Positions 1 through 8,937 are shown, numbered from the stretch's first letter. The stretch is 64,000 nucleotides of DNA from FEB-25 sp963726315 (GCA_963726315.1 CAVSBZ010000005.1:682001-746000), one strand, 5' to 3'. Numbers and translations are program-made. Notes: generated from the letters alone by a model not told the origin.

Positions 1-2
1 TA

Positions 3-200
3 TCACGGAAGTGGCGCAAACGCGGCATAGCCAGCGCACTGATCAACAAGAGCCTCCTGGCTCAAAAAGCCGCCGGGATGACCGAGTCGGCGCTGGTGGT
101 GGACACGGAAAATCCGAGCGGTGCCACCCACCTGTACGAAACCTGCGGTTTCCAGGTCGTCAAACAGGATACCCTGTACCGCAAACCGATGGTTATGTAA
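3..200 (+). CDS. GNAT-family N-acetyltransferase, C-terminal part (cut by window edge)
   Basis: The third frame is open from the first base to a TAA at 198-200 and encodes about 65 residues. The first residues, WRKRGIASALI, match motif A of GNAT acetyltransferases, where the R-x-x-G-x-A/G loop grips the pyrophosphate of acetyl-CoA. A later stretch, TENPSGATHLYETCGF, is the usual motif B (N-x-x-A-x-x-L-Y-x-x-x-G-F). The enzyme would transfer an acetyl group to an amine, but the substrate is not readable from this fragment. The N-terminal half lies outside the window. The longer open frame in the other register over the same bases has no family signature and is a shadow. Confidence 0.85.
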   Translation, partial: SRKWRKRGIASALINKSLLAQKAAGMTESALVVDTENPSGATHLYETCGFQVVKQDTLYRKPMVM

Positions 201-403
201 CAAGCTGGTTTTTCTCATTCGCATCATCCCCGGGTAGAAATCAAGAGTTGACTGGATCAGGTGGGTTTATTTGATATGGATGTCCTGACCCGTTGCACCA
301 GTGCGTTATTGTATACTTAGAGCACATCCATCTGGTGGAACCTTCGAACGATCTGGATGGATATAGACTATCACGAACAAAACTAAAATAGAGGTTATCA
401 ACG

Positions 404-1672
404 ATGCGAATCGCGATAATTGCTCCCGGAAGTAGGGGGGATGTGGAACCATATGTTGCCTTGGGTAAGGGGCTAAAAAAAGCGGGTCATTATGTACGGT
501 TGATAAGCCATCATAACTTTACTGAGCTGGTAAGTACCCATGGACTGGAGTTTTACCCAGTAGACATTGACGTACAGGACATCGCTGAAAGCCCCGAGAT
601 GCGGGCACTCCTGGGAGGGGGGAACTTCCTGGCGGTCATGTCGAAGATGGCGAAGGAAGCGCAAGACAACGCCCTGCATATGGTGAAAGTTGGTCTGTCG
701 GCTTGCCTCGGCATGGACTTGATCCTGACTGGAATAGGTGGTCTGTACGTTGGTCTGGCACTGTCTCAGAAACTTGATATCCCCTTGATCCAGGCCTATT
801 ACATCCCATTTACCCCTACCCGACTGTACCCAAGTTTTTTGATTCTACCGTTACCCGTTAAACTCGGTGGCGCCTGCAACCGCCTGTCATACCATATCGC
901 CCAGCAGGTAATGTGGCAAGGGTTCCGTTCTGCCGACAAGAAGATTCGCCAGGAATCGTTGAATATTGCGCCGGTACCATTCTGGGGACCAAATATTGCC
1001 AGGGCGAGTGAGCATTTACCGGTTCTGTACGGTTTCAGCTCCTTGGTCGTCCCTGAACCTCCAGACTGGGATGAGCATACTCATATCACCGGTTACTGGT
1101 TCCTGGATCAAGATGATGACTGGTCGCCACCCGAGGCGCTGGTTGATTTCCTGCAAGCTGGACCGCCTCCTATCTATATCGGGTTTGGTAGCATGAGCAG
1201 TCGCGACCCTGAAGCAACTACCAGGCTGGTTTTACAGGCGTTGACCCAATCAAACCAGCGCGGCATCATCCTCGAGGGGTGGGGAGGGCTGCATTCGGGT
1301 GATTTACCAGCTTCGGTTTTGATGGTCAATTCGGTTCCTTTTTCCTGGCTTTTTCCCCAAATGGCTGCAGTCGTCCATCATGGTGGTGCGGGTACCACCT
1401 CCGCCGGTCTTCGAGCTGGTGTTCCATCGATCGTGACCCCTTTCTTTGGTGACCAGCCTTTCTGGGGGCAGCGCGTGTTCGAATTGGGGGTTGGACCAAC
1501 CCCCATCCCACTCCGCAAGCTGACCTCCGATCGTCTGGCTCACGCTATTCTCAGTGCGGTTAATGACCAGTCCATGCGCCGGTGCGCTGCAGATCTCGGA
1601 ACGAAAATCAGGGCGGAAGATGGTATCGCGGCTGCGGTTGGTGTTCTTCAGCAGTTGGACAAACCGACTTAG
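404..1672 (+). CDS. UGT-type glycosyltransferase (GT1 / sterol-glucosyltransferase-like)
   Basis: A 422-residue protein with the two-Rossmann GT-B layout. The N-terminus, MRIAIIAPGSRGDVEPYVALG, is the Gly-rich start of the GT28-like acceptor domain found in sterol 3-beta-glucosyltransferases and macrolide glycosyltransferases. Around residues 323-355 the C-terminal nucleotide-sugar domain carries HHGGAGTT, then a D-Q-P-F-W-G segment, the UDP-sugar-binding signature of the family. It should transfer a sugar from a UDP or dTDP donor onto a lipid or small molecule in the cytosol. The ATG at 404 is used because family homology starts with its first residues. It stands alone, followed by a 600-bp repeat-rich gap. 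The acceptor cannot be deduced. Confidence 0.88.
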   Translation: MRIAIIAPGSRGDVEPYVALGKGLKKAGHYVRLISHHNFTELVSTHGLEFYPVDIDVQDIAESPEMRALLGGGNFLAVMSKMAKEAQDNALHMVKVGLSACLGMDLILTGIGGLYVGLALSQKLDIPLIQAYYIPFTPTRLYPSFLILPLPVKLGGACNRLSYHIAQQVMWQGFRSADKKIRQESLNIAPVPFWGPNIARASEHLPVLYGFSSLVVPEPPDWDEHTHITGYWFLDQDDDWSPPEALVDFLQAGPPPIYIGFGSMSSRDPEATTRLVLQALTQSNQRGIILEGWGGLHSGDLPASVLMVNSVPFSWLFPQMAAVVHHGGAGTTSAGLRAGVPSIVTPFFGDQPFWGQRVFELGVGPTPIPLRKLTSDRLAHAILSAVNDQSMRRCAADLGTKIRAEDGIAAAVGVLQQLDKPT

Positions 1673-1986
1673 CTAATAAAATTGGACCAGAAGTGCGCCT
1701 ATGGATTTGTTCAACCTGGCTTTTCAAAGCCGGCAGTTCTTTTTTGGTTCCGTCGCTGCGGTTTTAGTCGCCAGTAAAAATGCAGACCAGAAAGAGCACC
1801 AGGTGACATGGGAAACAGGCACTGTAGCGCAAATCCATGGGTGCGTAAAAACGCCTGTTCGCATGCATTCCCGTCAAAAACAATTCCGAAAATTCCAATT
1901 ATCTGGTATGGGCGGGTCGCGGCCCGCCTGGCGCGTTAATTTCTTGAATTCCCGTCCAAAAACCTATGAAAAATTGCATTTTTCCT

Positions 1987-2120
1987 GTAGGGGCGGGTCT
2001 TATCGACATCTCTCTTTATATATGACGCATTATTCAATGTGATACCGTTTGATTCTTCACCGAAAGTGACCCGCCCGGTGGGTTAAATTCTTGTAGGGGC
2101 GGCTCGCAAGCCGCCCCTAC
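1987..2120. repeat. GTAGGGGCG-family interspersed palindromic element, copy 1
   Basis: About 134 bp bounded by GTAGGGGCG and CGCCCCTAC. Its right end, 2093-2120, is a hairpin with 12-bp perfect arms (GTAGGGGCGGCT) and a 4-nt loop. A near-identical element lies at 4134-4267 and a shorter relative at 3766-3856. The copies differ mainly in the inner hairpin while keeping pairing, as expected of REP-like elements mobilised by RAYT transposases. The gap 1673-2277 otherwise holds no gene. Confidence 0.8.
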
Positions 2121-2184
2121 AGAGGAATTCATTAGACCGGCCCTACGCTGAATTCCCGTTGAATTCGACACCCTAAACCCATCA

Positions 2185-2282
2185 CCATCCCCACGGATGG
2201 CATATGGATGTTTTCCCCTTGACAGATGCTCATAACCTATTTATAATCCCCTTACCATCCATATAACATCCACATGGATGGT
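2185..2282 (+). promoter_or_regulatory. Sigma70-type promoter flanked by CCATCC/GGATGG operator-like palindromes
   Basis: A consensus -35 TTGACA at 2219-2224 and a perfect -10 TATAAT at 2242-2247 are 17 bp apart, just upstream of the GNAT gene starting at 2296. An inverted repeat CCATCC-4-GGATGG lies at 2185-2200, and ACCATCC...GGATGGT (2254-2260, 2276-2282) lies over the transcription start and leader. The arrangement suggests a repressor binding on both sides of the promoter. The ribbon-helix-helix protein encoded second in this operon is the natural candidate; that link is inference. Confidence 0.7.
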
Positions 2283-2295
2283 AAAAGGAGAATCA

Positions 2296-3339
2296 ATGCA
2301 ACCTTCCATCACCATCCGCCCGTTCAATATCACCGGCGCCAGCCTGGCAGAATACACCTCGCTGAACCGCCATATCAACCTCCTCCGCAAAGAACGCCTG
2401 CCCGATGACCCTCCCATCCTGCTTGAGGAAACCATTCAAGAACTTAAAAACATCCCTTCATACCTGGAATTGCTCATTTGGTGCGCCTGGGATTCGAGCG
2501 AGATCATCGCCGAGGGTTCTACCCAGCTGCTCCACATAGAAGAAAACCAGCACCTGGCGCAATTTGACATATCTGTCCAGCCAGCCTACCGTGGGCAGGG
2601 TGTGGCTCGACAGCTGCTGGATATGATCACCCAAACCGTCCAGGCAGATCACCGACGCCTGTTGATTGCTAAAACCTACGACCGCATCCCTGCTGGCGAA
2701 GCATTTATGACCCGGCTCGGTGCCCAGCGTGGACTCGAAGGTCACGTCAACCAGCTACGCATGGCAGAACTCGACCACAACCTGATCGAAGAATGGTTAA
2801 AGCTGAGCCAATCGCGTGCGGCAGAATTTGAGCTGGGCCTGTGGGAGGGAGCCTATCCCGAAGAACAGATCGCCGCTGTAGCTCAGTTGTATGAATTGAC
2901 CAACCAGCAGCCCATGGGTGACCTGGAGGTCGAAGATATGCAGATAACGCCTGAACACATTCGCCAAATAGAGCAATTGCTGTCTGCCCGCGGCGAACAG
3001 CGCTGGACCTTCTACATCATAGAAAAGGCGACCGGGAAGTTTGCCGGGTATACCGAGACCACCTGGAAACCATCCCGACCGGAAATCCTGTCACAGGATA
3101 TGACCGGGGTCTTCCCGGAATACCGCAACCGGGGTCTCGGGCGCTGGATGAAGGCTGCCATGCTGGACAAGGTGCTCAAGGAACGCCCAGAGGTGAAATA
3201 TGTACGCACGGGTAATGCCGATGCGAATGCCGCCATGCTCAAAATCAACACTGAGCTGGGTTTTAAACCCTACATGGCGAATACGTTATGGCAGGTGGAG
3301 ATCGACCGGGTATCGGCTTATCTTAACGAGAGCAAATAA
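2296..3339 (+). CDS. Tandem-domain GNAT acetyltransferase
   Basis: The protein has 347 residues and two GNAT domains. The first has motif A at about residues 93-106 (QPAYRGQGVARQLL) and the second at about 271-288 (FPEYRNRGLGRWMK). Both keep the Q/R-x-x-G-x-G/A acetyl-CoA loop. An N-A-A-M-L-x-I-N-x-x-L-G-F segment near the end is motif B of the second domain. The ATG at 2296 is chosen because AAAAGGAG lies 5 nt before it; an upstream in-frame ATG at 2278 lacks a site. Double-GNAT proteins of this kind include mycothiol synthase-like and antibiotic N-acetyltransferases, but no substrate can be named. A consensus promoter lies directly upstream and the RHH regulator gene follows after 12 bp. 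Confidence 0.85.
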   Translation: MQPSITIRPFNITGASLAEYTSLNRHINLLRKERLPDDPPILLEETIQELKNIPSYLELLIWCAWDSSEIIAEGSTQLLHIEENQHLAQFDISVQPAYRGQGVARQLLDMITQTVQADHRRLLIAKTYDRIPAGEAFMTRLGAQRGLEGHVNQLRMAELDHNLIEEWLKLSQSRAAEFELGLWEGAYPEEQIAAVAQLYELTNQQPMGDLEVEDMQITPEHIRQIEQLLSARGEQRWTFYIIEKATGKFAGYTETTWKPSRPEILSQDMTGVFPEYRNRGLGRWMKAAMLDKVLKERPEVKYVRTGNADANAAMLKINTELGFKPYMANTLWQVEIDRVSAYLNESK

Positions 3340-3351
3340 TGGAGCAATCTC

Positions 3352-3738
3352 ATGCCTGATACCGAAAAAATAACCATCAATATGTCAGCCGTCGACCTGG
3401 GTAAGGTCGACCTGCTGGTGCAGGAGGGACTGTATTCCAACCGCACCGACTTCATCCGCACCGCCATCCGTACCCAGCTGGACAAGCATACTTTCGAGAT
3501 CCAGCAGTCCGTAACCCGCCATTCCTCTGTCGTTGGTGTGTTGATTTTCAGCCGTACAGATTTTGAAAAACTCAGGCAAAAAAACGAGAGACTGAACATT
3601 TCCATTGTAGGATTGCTCACCTTCCAAAGTGATATCACGCCCGAATTGGCCGCTGAGGTGGTTGAGTCCATCCGGGTGCGGGGGATATTTATCGCCCCTG
3701 ATGTGGTCAAAGCAGCCGTGGAAGACCGCATGCAATAA
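3352..3738 (+). CDS. Ribbon-helix-helix (CopG/ParD-like) regulator
   Basis: A 128-residue protein. Residues 6-45 fit a ribbon-helix-helix fold: a short amphipathic strand (KITINMSA), then two helices with the SNRTDFIRTAIR sequence typical of CopG/ParD/NikR-type DNA-binding domains. The remaining 80 residues form a second, alpha/beta-looking domain with no Cys or His cluster, so a NikR-like metal site is not evident. It follows the GNAT gene by 12 bp and probably shares its promoter, whose flanking palindromes are the right size for an RHH dimer or tetramer. No toxin gene is adjacent. Autoregulation of the acetyltransferase operon is the simplest role and is inferred. Confidence 0.75.
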   Translation: MPDTEKITINMSAVDLGKVDLLVQEGLYSNRTDFIRTAIRTQLDKHTFEIQQSVTRHSSVVGVLIFSRTDFEKLRQKNERLNISIVGLLTFQSDITPELAAEVVESIRVRGIFIAPDVVKAAVEDRMQ

Positions 3739-3765
3739 ACCTGGCGTTTCGAATCAGTCTTTGCA

Positions 3766-3856
3766 TAGGGGCGGGTCTTACCAGCAGCTCTCAATATTGA
3801 TTATGCATTAATCAATGCTATACCATGTGATTTTCCACCGAAAGAGACCCGCCCGG
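3766..3856. repeat. GTAGGGGCG-family element, short copy
   Basis: TAGGGGCGGGTCTTA at the left and GACCCGCCCGG at the right enclose an interior resembling those of the copies at 1987 and 4134 (shared ATGTGAT...TTCACCGAAAG stretch). The outer arms can pair. It follows the stop of the RHH gene by about 30 bp and could act as a 3' hairpin for that transcript. Confidence 0.7.
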
Positions 3857-3950
3857 GACAATTGTTTCAACGCAACCTTGCAATCTCATCTTCACCCAAA
3901 CATGACCCGCCCTTGCAAATGGAGGCGTTTAGATTGTGTTTTCTGGTGTG

Positions 3951-4043
3951 GGCAGGTCACCGTTCCGCCTGGACGATTTCTGCGCGGCATAGCGTTCGAC
4001 CTGCCCTTTGATCATCTCTCTAGTGAGACCTGCCCCTACATTT
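3951..4043. repeat. Diverged GTAGGGGCAGGTC-type element
   Basis: A GGGCAGGTC block, then GACCTGCCC and GACCTGCCCCTAC, give the same architecture as the neighbouring elements but with AGGTC/GACCT arms. Arm changes are matched on both sides, so the hairpin is kept. The whole 3739-4409 gap holds repeats and no gene. Confidence 0.6.
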
Positions 4044-4133
4044 GAACATGAGACCGTCAGATCATTTCTACACCGCGACCCGTATCTGGGCATGGATTCC
4101 AGCCTAAATCCGATTTGAAAAATGTATTTTCCT

Positions 4134-4267
4134 GTAGGGGCGGGTCTTATCGACATCTCTTTTTATATATGCCGCAATAATCAATGTGATACCATTTGAT
4201 TCTTCACCGAAAGTGACCCGCCCGATGGGTTAAATTCTTGTAGGGGCGGGTCACGACCCGCCCCTAC
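4134..4267. repeat. GTAGGGGCG-family element, copy 2
   Basis: Near-identical in length and sequence to the copy at 1987-2120, ending in a hairpin with 12-bp arms GTAGGGGCGGGT (4240-4267). The inner arm reads GGGT/ACCC here and GGCT/AGCC in the other copy, a paired change. Confidence 0.8.
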
Positions 4268-4421
4268 CCAATCAGACCTGCCCTACGGGAAAATTCCTCC
4301 AACCCGCACGATTATGATAAAATATGTCATAATCAGGGAGGAATATAAATCCGTGTACACACGGTTCGTAGCTCAAATCACTGCCATCTTTCCTGGGTTG
4401 CATTTTTGAGTGGGAGGAAAT

Positions 4422-5252
4422 ATGGAACTAGCATCTAAACCCCGGGTTGTGTTTTTGCCTGGCGCTATCCAACCGGCAGCCATTCAATACACGCCGTTAC
4501 TCAAGGTCTTGGGCGACGGAATCCAGCCCTTGCTCAAGGATCTTGAAGTCTACCGCGACAGTACTCCACCCGCTCAATACTCTTTATCCGATGAAATCGA
4601 CGGGTTGAAACGCGCCGCAGACGATGCCGGGATGGAATCTTTCCACCTGGTGGGATATTCCGGTGGCGGGGCAGTCGTCCTGGCGTTCACTGGCACTTAC
4701 CCTGCTCGCGTGCTCAGCCTGGCGCTCAGCGAGCCGGCTGTCATCCCCAGCCAGGCATGGTTCCAGCAGGAGGCAGACTTCTGGCAGCATATGGAACAGG
4801 TGATGAGCCTGCCTGATAATTTGAGGATGCAGGAATTCATGCGCTTCGAGCTGAGGGGGGGCGTGCCGCTGCCTCCACTGCCTGCGGGTGACCCGCCTCC
4901 ATGGATGGCTAAAAGACCCGCCGGACTCAAGGCTATGGTCAGCGCTTTCTCCGCTTACGACCTGCCATACAGCCGCCTGCGTGAATACTCCCGACCGGTA
5001 TACCTGGCGGTTGGAGCCCTATCGAACCCGGTACAGATGCGTAAAGCCGAAGTTTTGGGCGGATTATTCCCCGATCTGCAAGTCGAAGTCTACGAACAGC
5101 GGCACCATCTCGACCCTCCGCAGCGGGTTGAGCCAGAGCGTTTTGCCCGGGCGCTGACCACACTATGGCACAAGTCAGTCGACTATAGCTTGATCTCATT
5201 TCTTCGAGCTGCAGTACCCAATATCAATACACCCCTTCACTCACCCGTGTGA
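4422..5252 (+). CDS. Alpha/beta hydrolase
   Basis: A 276-residue alpha/beta-hydrolase-fold protein. The nucleophile elbow G-Y-S-G-G-G lies at about residues 77-82, with the catalytic Ser near 79. A late His in QRHHLDPP, around residue 228, is a plausible catalytic His. The family covers esterases, lipases, haloperoxidases and C-C hydrolases, and the substrate cannot be read from sequence. The ATG at 4422 is preferred to the in-frame GTG at 4410 because GGGAGG lies 5-8 nt upstream of it. An inverted repeat GATTATGA...TCATAATC at about 4310-4334 lies in the presumed promoter region and could be an operator. Confidence 0.82.
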   Translation: MELASKPRVVFLPGAIQPAAIQYTPLLKVLGDGIQPLLKDLEVYRDSTPPAQYSLSDEIDGLKRAADDAGMESFHLVGYSGGGAVVLAFTGTYPARVLSLALSEPAVIPSQAWFQQEADFWQHMEQVMSLPDNLRMQEFMRFELRGGVPLPPLPAGDPPPWMAKRPAGLKAMVSAFSAYDLPYSRLREYSRPVYLAVGALSNPVQMRKAEVLGGLFPDLQVEVYEQRHHLDPPQRVEPERFARALTTLWHKSVDYSLISFLRAAVPNINTPLHSPV

Positions 5253-5364
5253 AGGTTAGACCAATTAAAGTTATAATACGACCGTTGCGCCTGAGATGCC
5301 TGGGTAAATTCTCTCAGTGTGAACCTTTTACTACATTTTTCAATACCACTTCGTTGAGGTCACT

Positions 5365-6225
5365 ATGTCTCCTTACCTCCTGGCCCTGCTTGCCGCCTTA
5401 TCTTTCGCCCTCGGCTCGGTGCTCCAGCAGCGTGGAACGCTGCAGACTTCCGCAACTGAAGGTGACCCGCGCTTCCTGGCAGAGATCCTGCGCAAGCCGG
5501 TCTGGTTGATCGGCGGTGTACTCCAAATCAGCGGGTGGGTGCTGCAGGCGGCTGCCTTGGAAGGGGGAAGCCTGGTGGTGGTACAGTCATTGTGTGCCCT
5601 CAGCCTGGTCTTTGCCCTGCCGCTTGGAGCGCGCTTCACCAACCAATACATCGGCAAGCGATCGATCATTGGCGCCTCAGCCACCCTGCTCGGGATTATC
5701 GCCTTTGTAGCAATCGGACAACCTCAGGGAGGCACCTCTCAGCCCGAAGCCTCTGCCTGGTGGATCTCGGGGATTATCATTGCAGCGCTGATCTTCCTGT
5801 TAGCCCGCCTGGCTAACCTCCGTCGTGGAGCAGTAGCCGCCGCCACGTTCGCCACTGCCGCTGGTCTATCGTACGCATTCCAGGCAGCCGTCACCAAGGT
5901 GTTCGTCACGTTGCTTGGCAATGGAGCGGCAGCCCTGCTCGCCTCATGGACCACCTATGCGCTCATCATCTCTGCGCTGGTGGGTTTCGCCTTGCAGCAG
6001 TCCGCCCTTAAAACGGGATTCCTGGCACCGGCAATGGCCGCTTCCAACGCCACCACGCTCATCATGAGCGTGTTTCTGGGTGTCATCGTGTTCCAGGAAA
6101 CACTTTCGAAGGGTCAGGGGCGGCTGTCACCTGCCCTGATTGGGCTTGCATTGGCGGTTGTCGGCGTGGTGCTGCTCGCATTCCCAGACCCAAAACCGCC
6201 CGAGCTTGTCGCCCAGCAGCCTTGA
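5365..6225 (+). CDS. DMT-superfamily (EamA/NIPA-like) membrane transporter
   Basis: A 286-residue, almost wholly hydrophobic protein with about nine or ten predicted membrane spans and an internal two-fold repeat of Gly/Ala-rich helices (first half ending near LGIIAFVAIG, second near GLALAVVGVVLLAF). This matches drug/metabolite transporters. The N-terminal S-F-A-L-G-S-V-L-Q-Q-R-G segment recalls NIPA-like magnesium transporters, so substrate class is uncertain. It acts in the cytoplasmic membrane. The ATG at 5365 begins directly at the first membrane helix. There is 112 bp to the hydrolase gene and about 90 bp to the SDR gene, so it may be transcribed alone. Confidence 0.8.
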   Translation: MSPYLLALLAALSFALGSVLQQRGTLQTSATEGDPRFLAEILRKPVWLIGGVLQISGWVLQAAALEGGSLVVVQSLCALSLVFALPLGARFTNQYIGKRSIIGASATLLGIIAFVAIGQPQGGTSQPEASAWWISGIIIAALIFLLARLANLRRGAVAAATFATAAGLSYAFQAAVTKVFVTLLGNGAAALLASWTTYALIISALVGFALQQSALKTGFLAPAMAASNATTLIMSVFLGVIVFQETLSKGQGRLSPALIGLALAVVGVVLLAFPDPKPPELVAQQP

Positions 6226-6316
6226 TCTTAGATGTAAAGTTTATTCTCAACAATTAATCGCCTCCAATGGCTGGGCTGATAGGGGGGAAGGATAAGTAAT
6301 TCACCAGGAGGTTCAC

Positions 6317-7183
6317 ATGGAATTCACCAATAAACTCAAGGGCAAGGTGGCCGTGGTGGCAGGTGCCACCCGCGGAGCCGGACGCGGCATCGCCTGCATG
6401 CTCGGCGAAGCGGGTGCCACCGTCTACTGCACCGGTCGCAGCCTGCGCAGCCAGCCTTCTGATAAGCACCGCCCAGAGACCATCGAAGAAACCGCCGAGA
6501 TGGTCACCGCCCACGGCGGCAAGGGGATATACGTGCAGGTCGACCACACCGATCGCCAGCAGGTACAGGCGCTGTTCGAGAAAATCAAGCAAGAGCAGGA
6601 AGGTCGCCTGGATATCCTGGTCAACGATCTCACCGGTGACTCCAACATGGAATTCAAGCCCTTCCTCGAGCATTCTTTGGAAAAAGGACTCAAGCTGCTC
6701 GAGAACGGCTCACTTTCCCACATCATCACCAGCTATTATGGCGTCCCGCTGATGGTCACCAGCGGTGGTGGTTTGCTGGTCGAAGTGACCGATGGTATTA
6801 AGGATGATATCCGCCAGTTCAGCTTCTACTATGACCTGGAGAAAGCCATCAATATCCGCCTGGCGCAATCGGTGGCATTGCAGCTGCGAGCGCACAAGAT
6901 TGCTGTCGTTTCACTTACTCCTGGCTTTCTACGCTCGGAGGAGATGTTGGACCATTTCGGCGTCAGCGAGGCCAATTGGCGCGACGCCATCCGGCAGGAT
7001 AAGTATTTTGCCTATTCGGAGACGCCTTTCTACGTCGGGAAAGCCGTTGTTGCTTTAGCCTGTGACAGGAAAGTGATGCGGAAAACTGGCAAAGCCCTGG
7101 ATTCGGGCAGCCTCGCCCGCGAGTATGGTTTCACCGACATCGACGGCACTCAGCCGGTGTGGACTTTCTGGACCGACCCATGA
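6317..7183 (+). CDS. Short-chain dehydrogenase/reductase
   Basis: A 288-residue SDR. The NAD(P)-binding motif GATRGAGRGIA is at residues 16-26, and the catalytic Y-D-L-E-K (YxxxK) at about 171-175. The usual catalytic Ser position before it reads VTD, so a Thr may take that role. The 45-residue insertion between the Rossmann part and the active site is larger than in classical SDRs. An AGGAGG-type site (CACCAGGAGGTTCAC) precedes the ATG. The reaction would be a carbonyl/alcohol oxidoreduction with unknown substrate. Its TGA overlaps the start of the next gene (ATGA), so the two are translationally coupled. Confidence 0.85.
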   Translation: MEFTNKLKGKVAVVAGATRGAGRGIACMLGEAGATVYCTGRSLRSQPSDKHRPETIEETAEMVTAHGGKGIYVQVDHTDRQQVQALFEKIKQEQEGRLDILVNDLTGDSNMEFKPFLEHSLEKGLKLLENGSLSHIITSYYGVPLMVTSGGGLLVEVTDGIKDDIRQFSFYYDLEKAINIRLAQSVALQLRAHKIAVVSLTPGFLRSEEMLDHFGVSEANWRDAIRQDKYFAYSETPFYVGKAVVALACDRKVMRKTGKALDSGSLAREYGFTDIDGTQPVWTFWTDP

Positions 7184-7824
7184 AATCCATCTCCCTCCTC
7201 ATCTTCGAAACCCTCGGTCTCCTGGCAGGAGCGATCTTGCTCGCCCTGGGTTTTCCCCTACCCGTCCTGCCCCTGTTCATCGTCGGATGGGCTTCTCTGC
7301 GCCTGCGTCACATAGGCTGGCGAGACGTCGGTCTCCGCCGCCCGGACAGATGGCTTCCGACCATCGGACTCGCTCTGGCCATCGGCATCGGTTACCAGGT
7401 GTTGGATACCCTGGTGATCGCTCCTATCCTGCAGTCCCTCACCGGTGAGACAATCGACCTGTCTCAATTCAGCTTCATCAAAGGCAGCTTGCTCGCTCTG
7501 TTATTCTTCCTCGTCCTCACCTGGACCGAAGCAGCCTTCATCGAAGAGATGTTCTTCCGTGGTTACTTTTTCAACCGCCTGACAGACTTTACCGGCAACG
7601 GTCGCATCGGCATCATCATCGCCCTGGTGGTGAGCTCACTCGCCTTTGGTGCTGCTCATTCATACCAGGGTATCACCGGGATGGTGGATACCTTTCTGGC
7701 GAGCCTGGTGCTGGGTCTGCTCTACCTGTTTACCCGGCGCAACCTGTGGCTGCCCATCCTCACCCATGGGATTATCGATACCATTGGATTCCTCATCCTT
7801 TATGCCGGTTTGTTTGGCACGTAA
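7180..7824 (+). CDS. CPBP-family intramembrane metalloprotease (CAAX/Abi type)
   Basis: A 214-residue membrane protein with all four CPBP motifs: E-E-M-F-F-R-G at about residues 121-127, F-G-A-A-H at 153-157, and H-G-I-I-D near 196. The Glu pair and the His residues form the zinc or general-base site of Rce1-type proteases. In bacteria such proteins process membrane proteins or give bacteriocin immunity. The start at 7180 overlaps the SDR stop as ATGA, which fixes it better than the in-frame ATG 21 nt upstream inside the SDR gene. Role beyond the catalytic class is unknown. Confidence 0.87.
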   Translation: MKSISLLIFETLGLLAGAILLALGFPLPVLPLFIVGWASLRLRHIGWRDVGLRRPDRWLPTIGLALAIGIGYQVLDTLVIAPILQSLTGETIDLSQFSFIKGSLLALLFFLVLTWTEAAFIEEMFFRGYFFNRLTDFTGNGRIGIIIALVVSSLAFGAAHSYQGITGMVDTFLASLVLGLLYLFTRRNLWLPILTHGIIDTIGFLILYAGLFGT

Positions 7825-7903
7825 TCTGTGCGCCTGGTTTCGATTCTGCCATGGCGTGATATGATTCCATCAGTCCATCTCCCCTACTAACGCCTGAGGT
7901 CCT

Positions 7904-8773
7904 ATGCGCAGCGAAAGTGAAATGCTTGACCTGATCCTCAGTATCGCCCGCCGCGACGAGCGTGTCCGCGCCGTCATCATGAACGGCTCGCGTGTCAACC
8001 CCAACGTCCCCAAAGATTTTTTCCAGGACTTTGATGTCATCTACCTGGTGACTGAGAAGGAATCCTTCCTGGCAGATCCCTCCTGGATCGAAGTCTTCGG
8101 TGAGCTGATGATCATGCAGCTGCCGGATGAAATGTCTGACCAGCCGGGTGAAGGAGGGGATCAGTACGCCTACCTGATGCAGTTCGCCGACGGCAACCGC
8201 ATCGATCTTACCCTCTATCCTGTGGACAAGCTCGCCAATTTGGGATCGGATAGCCTCACTCTCACCCTCCTGGATAAGGATGGCCTGTTGCCTCAGTACC
8301 CGCCCCCGGACAATTCAGACTATTTGCCCAAAACCCCCACCGCCAAAGCCTTTTTCGATTGCGCCAATGAGTTCTGGTGGGTCTGCCCGTATGCCGCCAA
8401 GGGGTTGTGGAGGCGTGAGCTGCCTTATGCCAAAGAGATGCTCGACTCCTATGTGCGCGAGCAGCTGATGAAGATGCTGGACTGGTATGTTGGGGTAAAA
8501 ACGGATTTCAAGAAATCACCCGGCAAGCTGGGCAAGTATCTCGAAAAATTCCTCGAGCCGGAGCTGTGGCAGCTGCTGCTCAAAACGTATTCCGATGACG
8601 ACTATGACCACACCTGGGATGCCATGTTCTCAATGGGCGAGCTCTTCCGCCGCACCGCCATCCCGGTGGCGCAGCACTTCAGCTTCACCTATCTTTTTGG
8701 AGAGGATGAGCGTGTGACCGCTCACCTGCGCCACGTCCGCAACCTCTCGCGCGACGCTAAGGAGATGTATTAG
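7904..8773 (+). CDS. Aminoglycoside 6-adenylyltransferase-like nucleotidyltransferase (ANT(6)/AadE family)
   Basis: The 289-residue protein has the ANT(6) layout. Residues 27-48 hold N-G-S-R-x-N-P-N then D-F-D-V-I-Y, the G-S-x(n)-D-x-D nucleotidyltransferase site that binds Mg-ATP. Further on are the D-Q-Y-A-Y-L-M-Q-F and D-L-T-L-Y-P segments characteristic of streptomycin 6-adenylyltransferases. Length equals that of AadE/AadK. Such enzymes transfer AMP to the 6-OH of streptomycin. No resistance neighbours or mobility genes are close by, so this could be an intrinsic chromosomal member with another substrate. Confidence 0.85.
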   Translation: MRSESEMLDLILSIARRDERVRAVIMNGSRVNPNVPKDFFQDFDVIYLVTEKESFLADPSWIEVFGELMIMQLPDEMSDQPGEGGDQYAYLMQFADGNRIDLTLYPVDKLANLGSDSLTLTLLDKDGLLPQYPPPDNSDYLPKTPTAKAFFDCANEFWWVCPYAAKGLWRRELPYAKEMLDSYVREQLMKMLDWYVGVKTDFKKSPGKLGKYLEKFLEPELWQLLLKTYSDDDYDHTWDAMFSMGELFRRTAIPVAQHFSFTYLFGEDERVTAHLRHVRNLSRDAKEMY

Positions 8774-8869
8774 AGATTGCCTTTTTATATCTGTTATGGC
8801 AGTATTTTAGGGGGAAGGCGTCCCCACTAAAAAATGCAGGGTAGGCGCAATGATGCAAAATAATTTGTC

Positions 8870-8937
8870 ATTGCGGTTTATCCCCGCTGAATTTCGGGGA
8901 AGGAGTGTTCTGTACGACGAAGCAATCTTCTTCAAAC
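8870..8937. repeat. TCATTGCG...GAAGCAATC interspersed repeat
   Basis: Begins GTCATTGCGG and ends CGAAGCAATCTTC, the ends shared with copies at 24184, 27888, 34359, 34687 and 52803. The interior differs between copies and carries its own CCCCGCTG/CGGGG hairpin here. Confidence 0.7.

Noticed and set aside
7904..8773. Acquired antibiotic-resistance island
   Set aside because: Only one ANT(6)-like gene, no integrase, transposase or second resistance gene adjoining; codon use looks like its neighbours.
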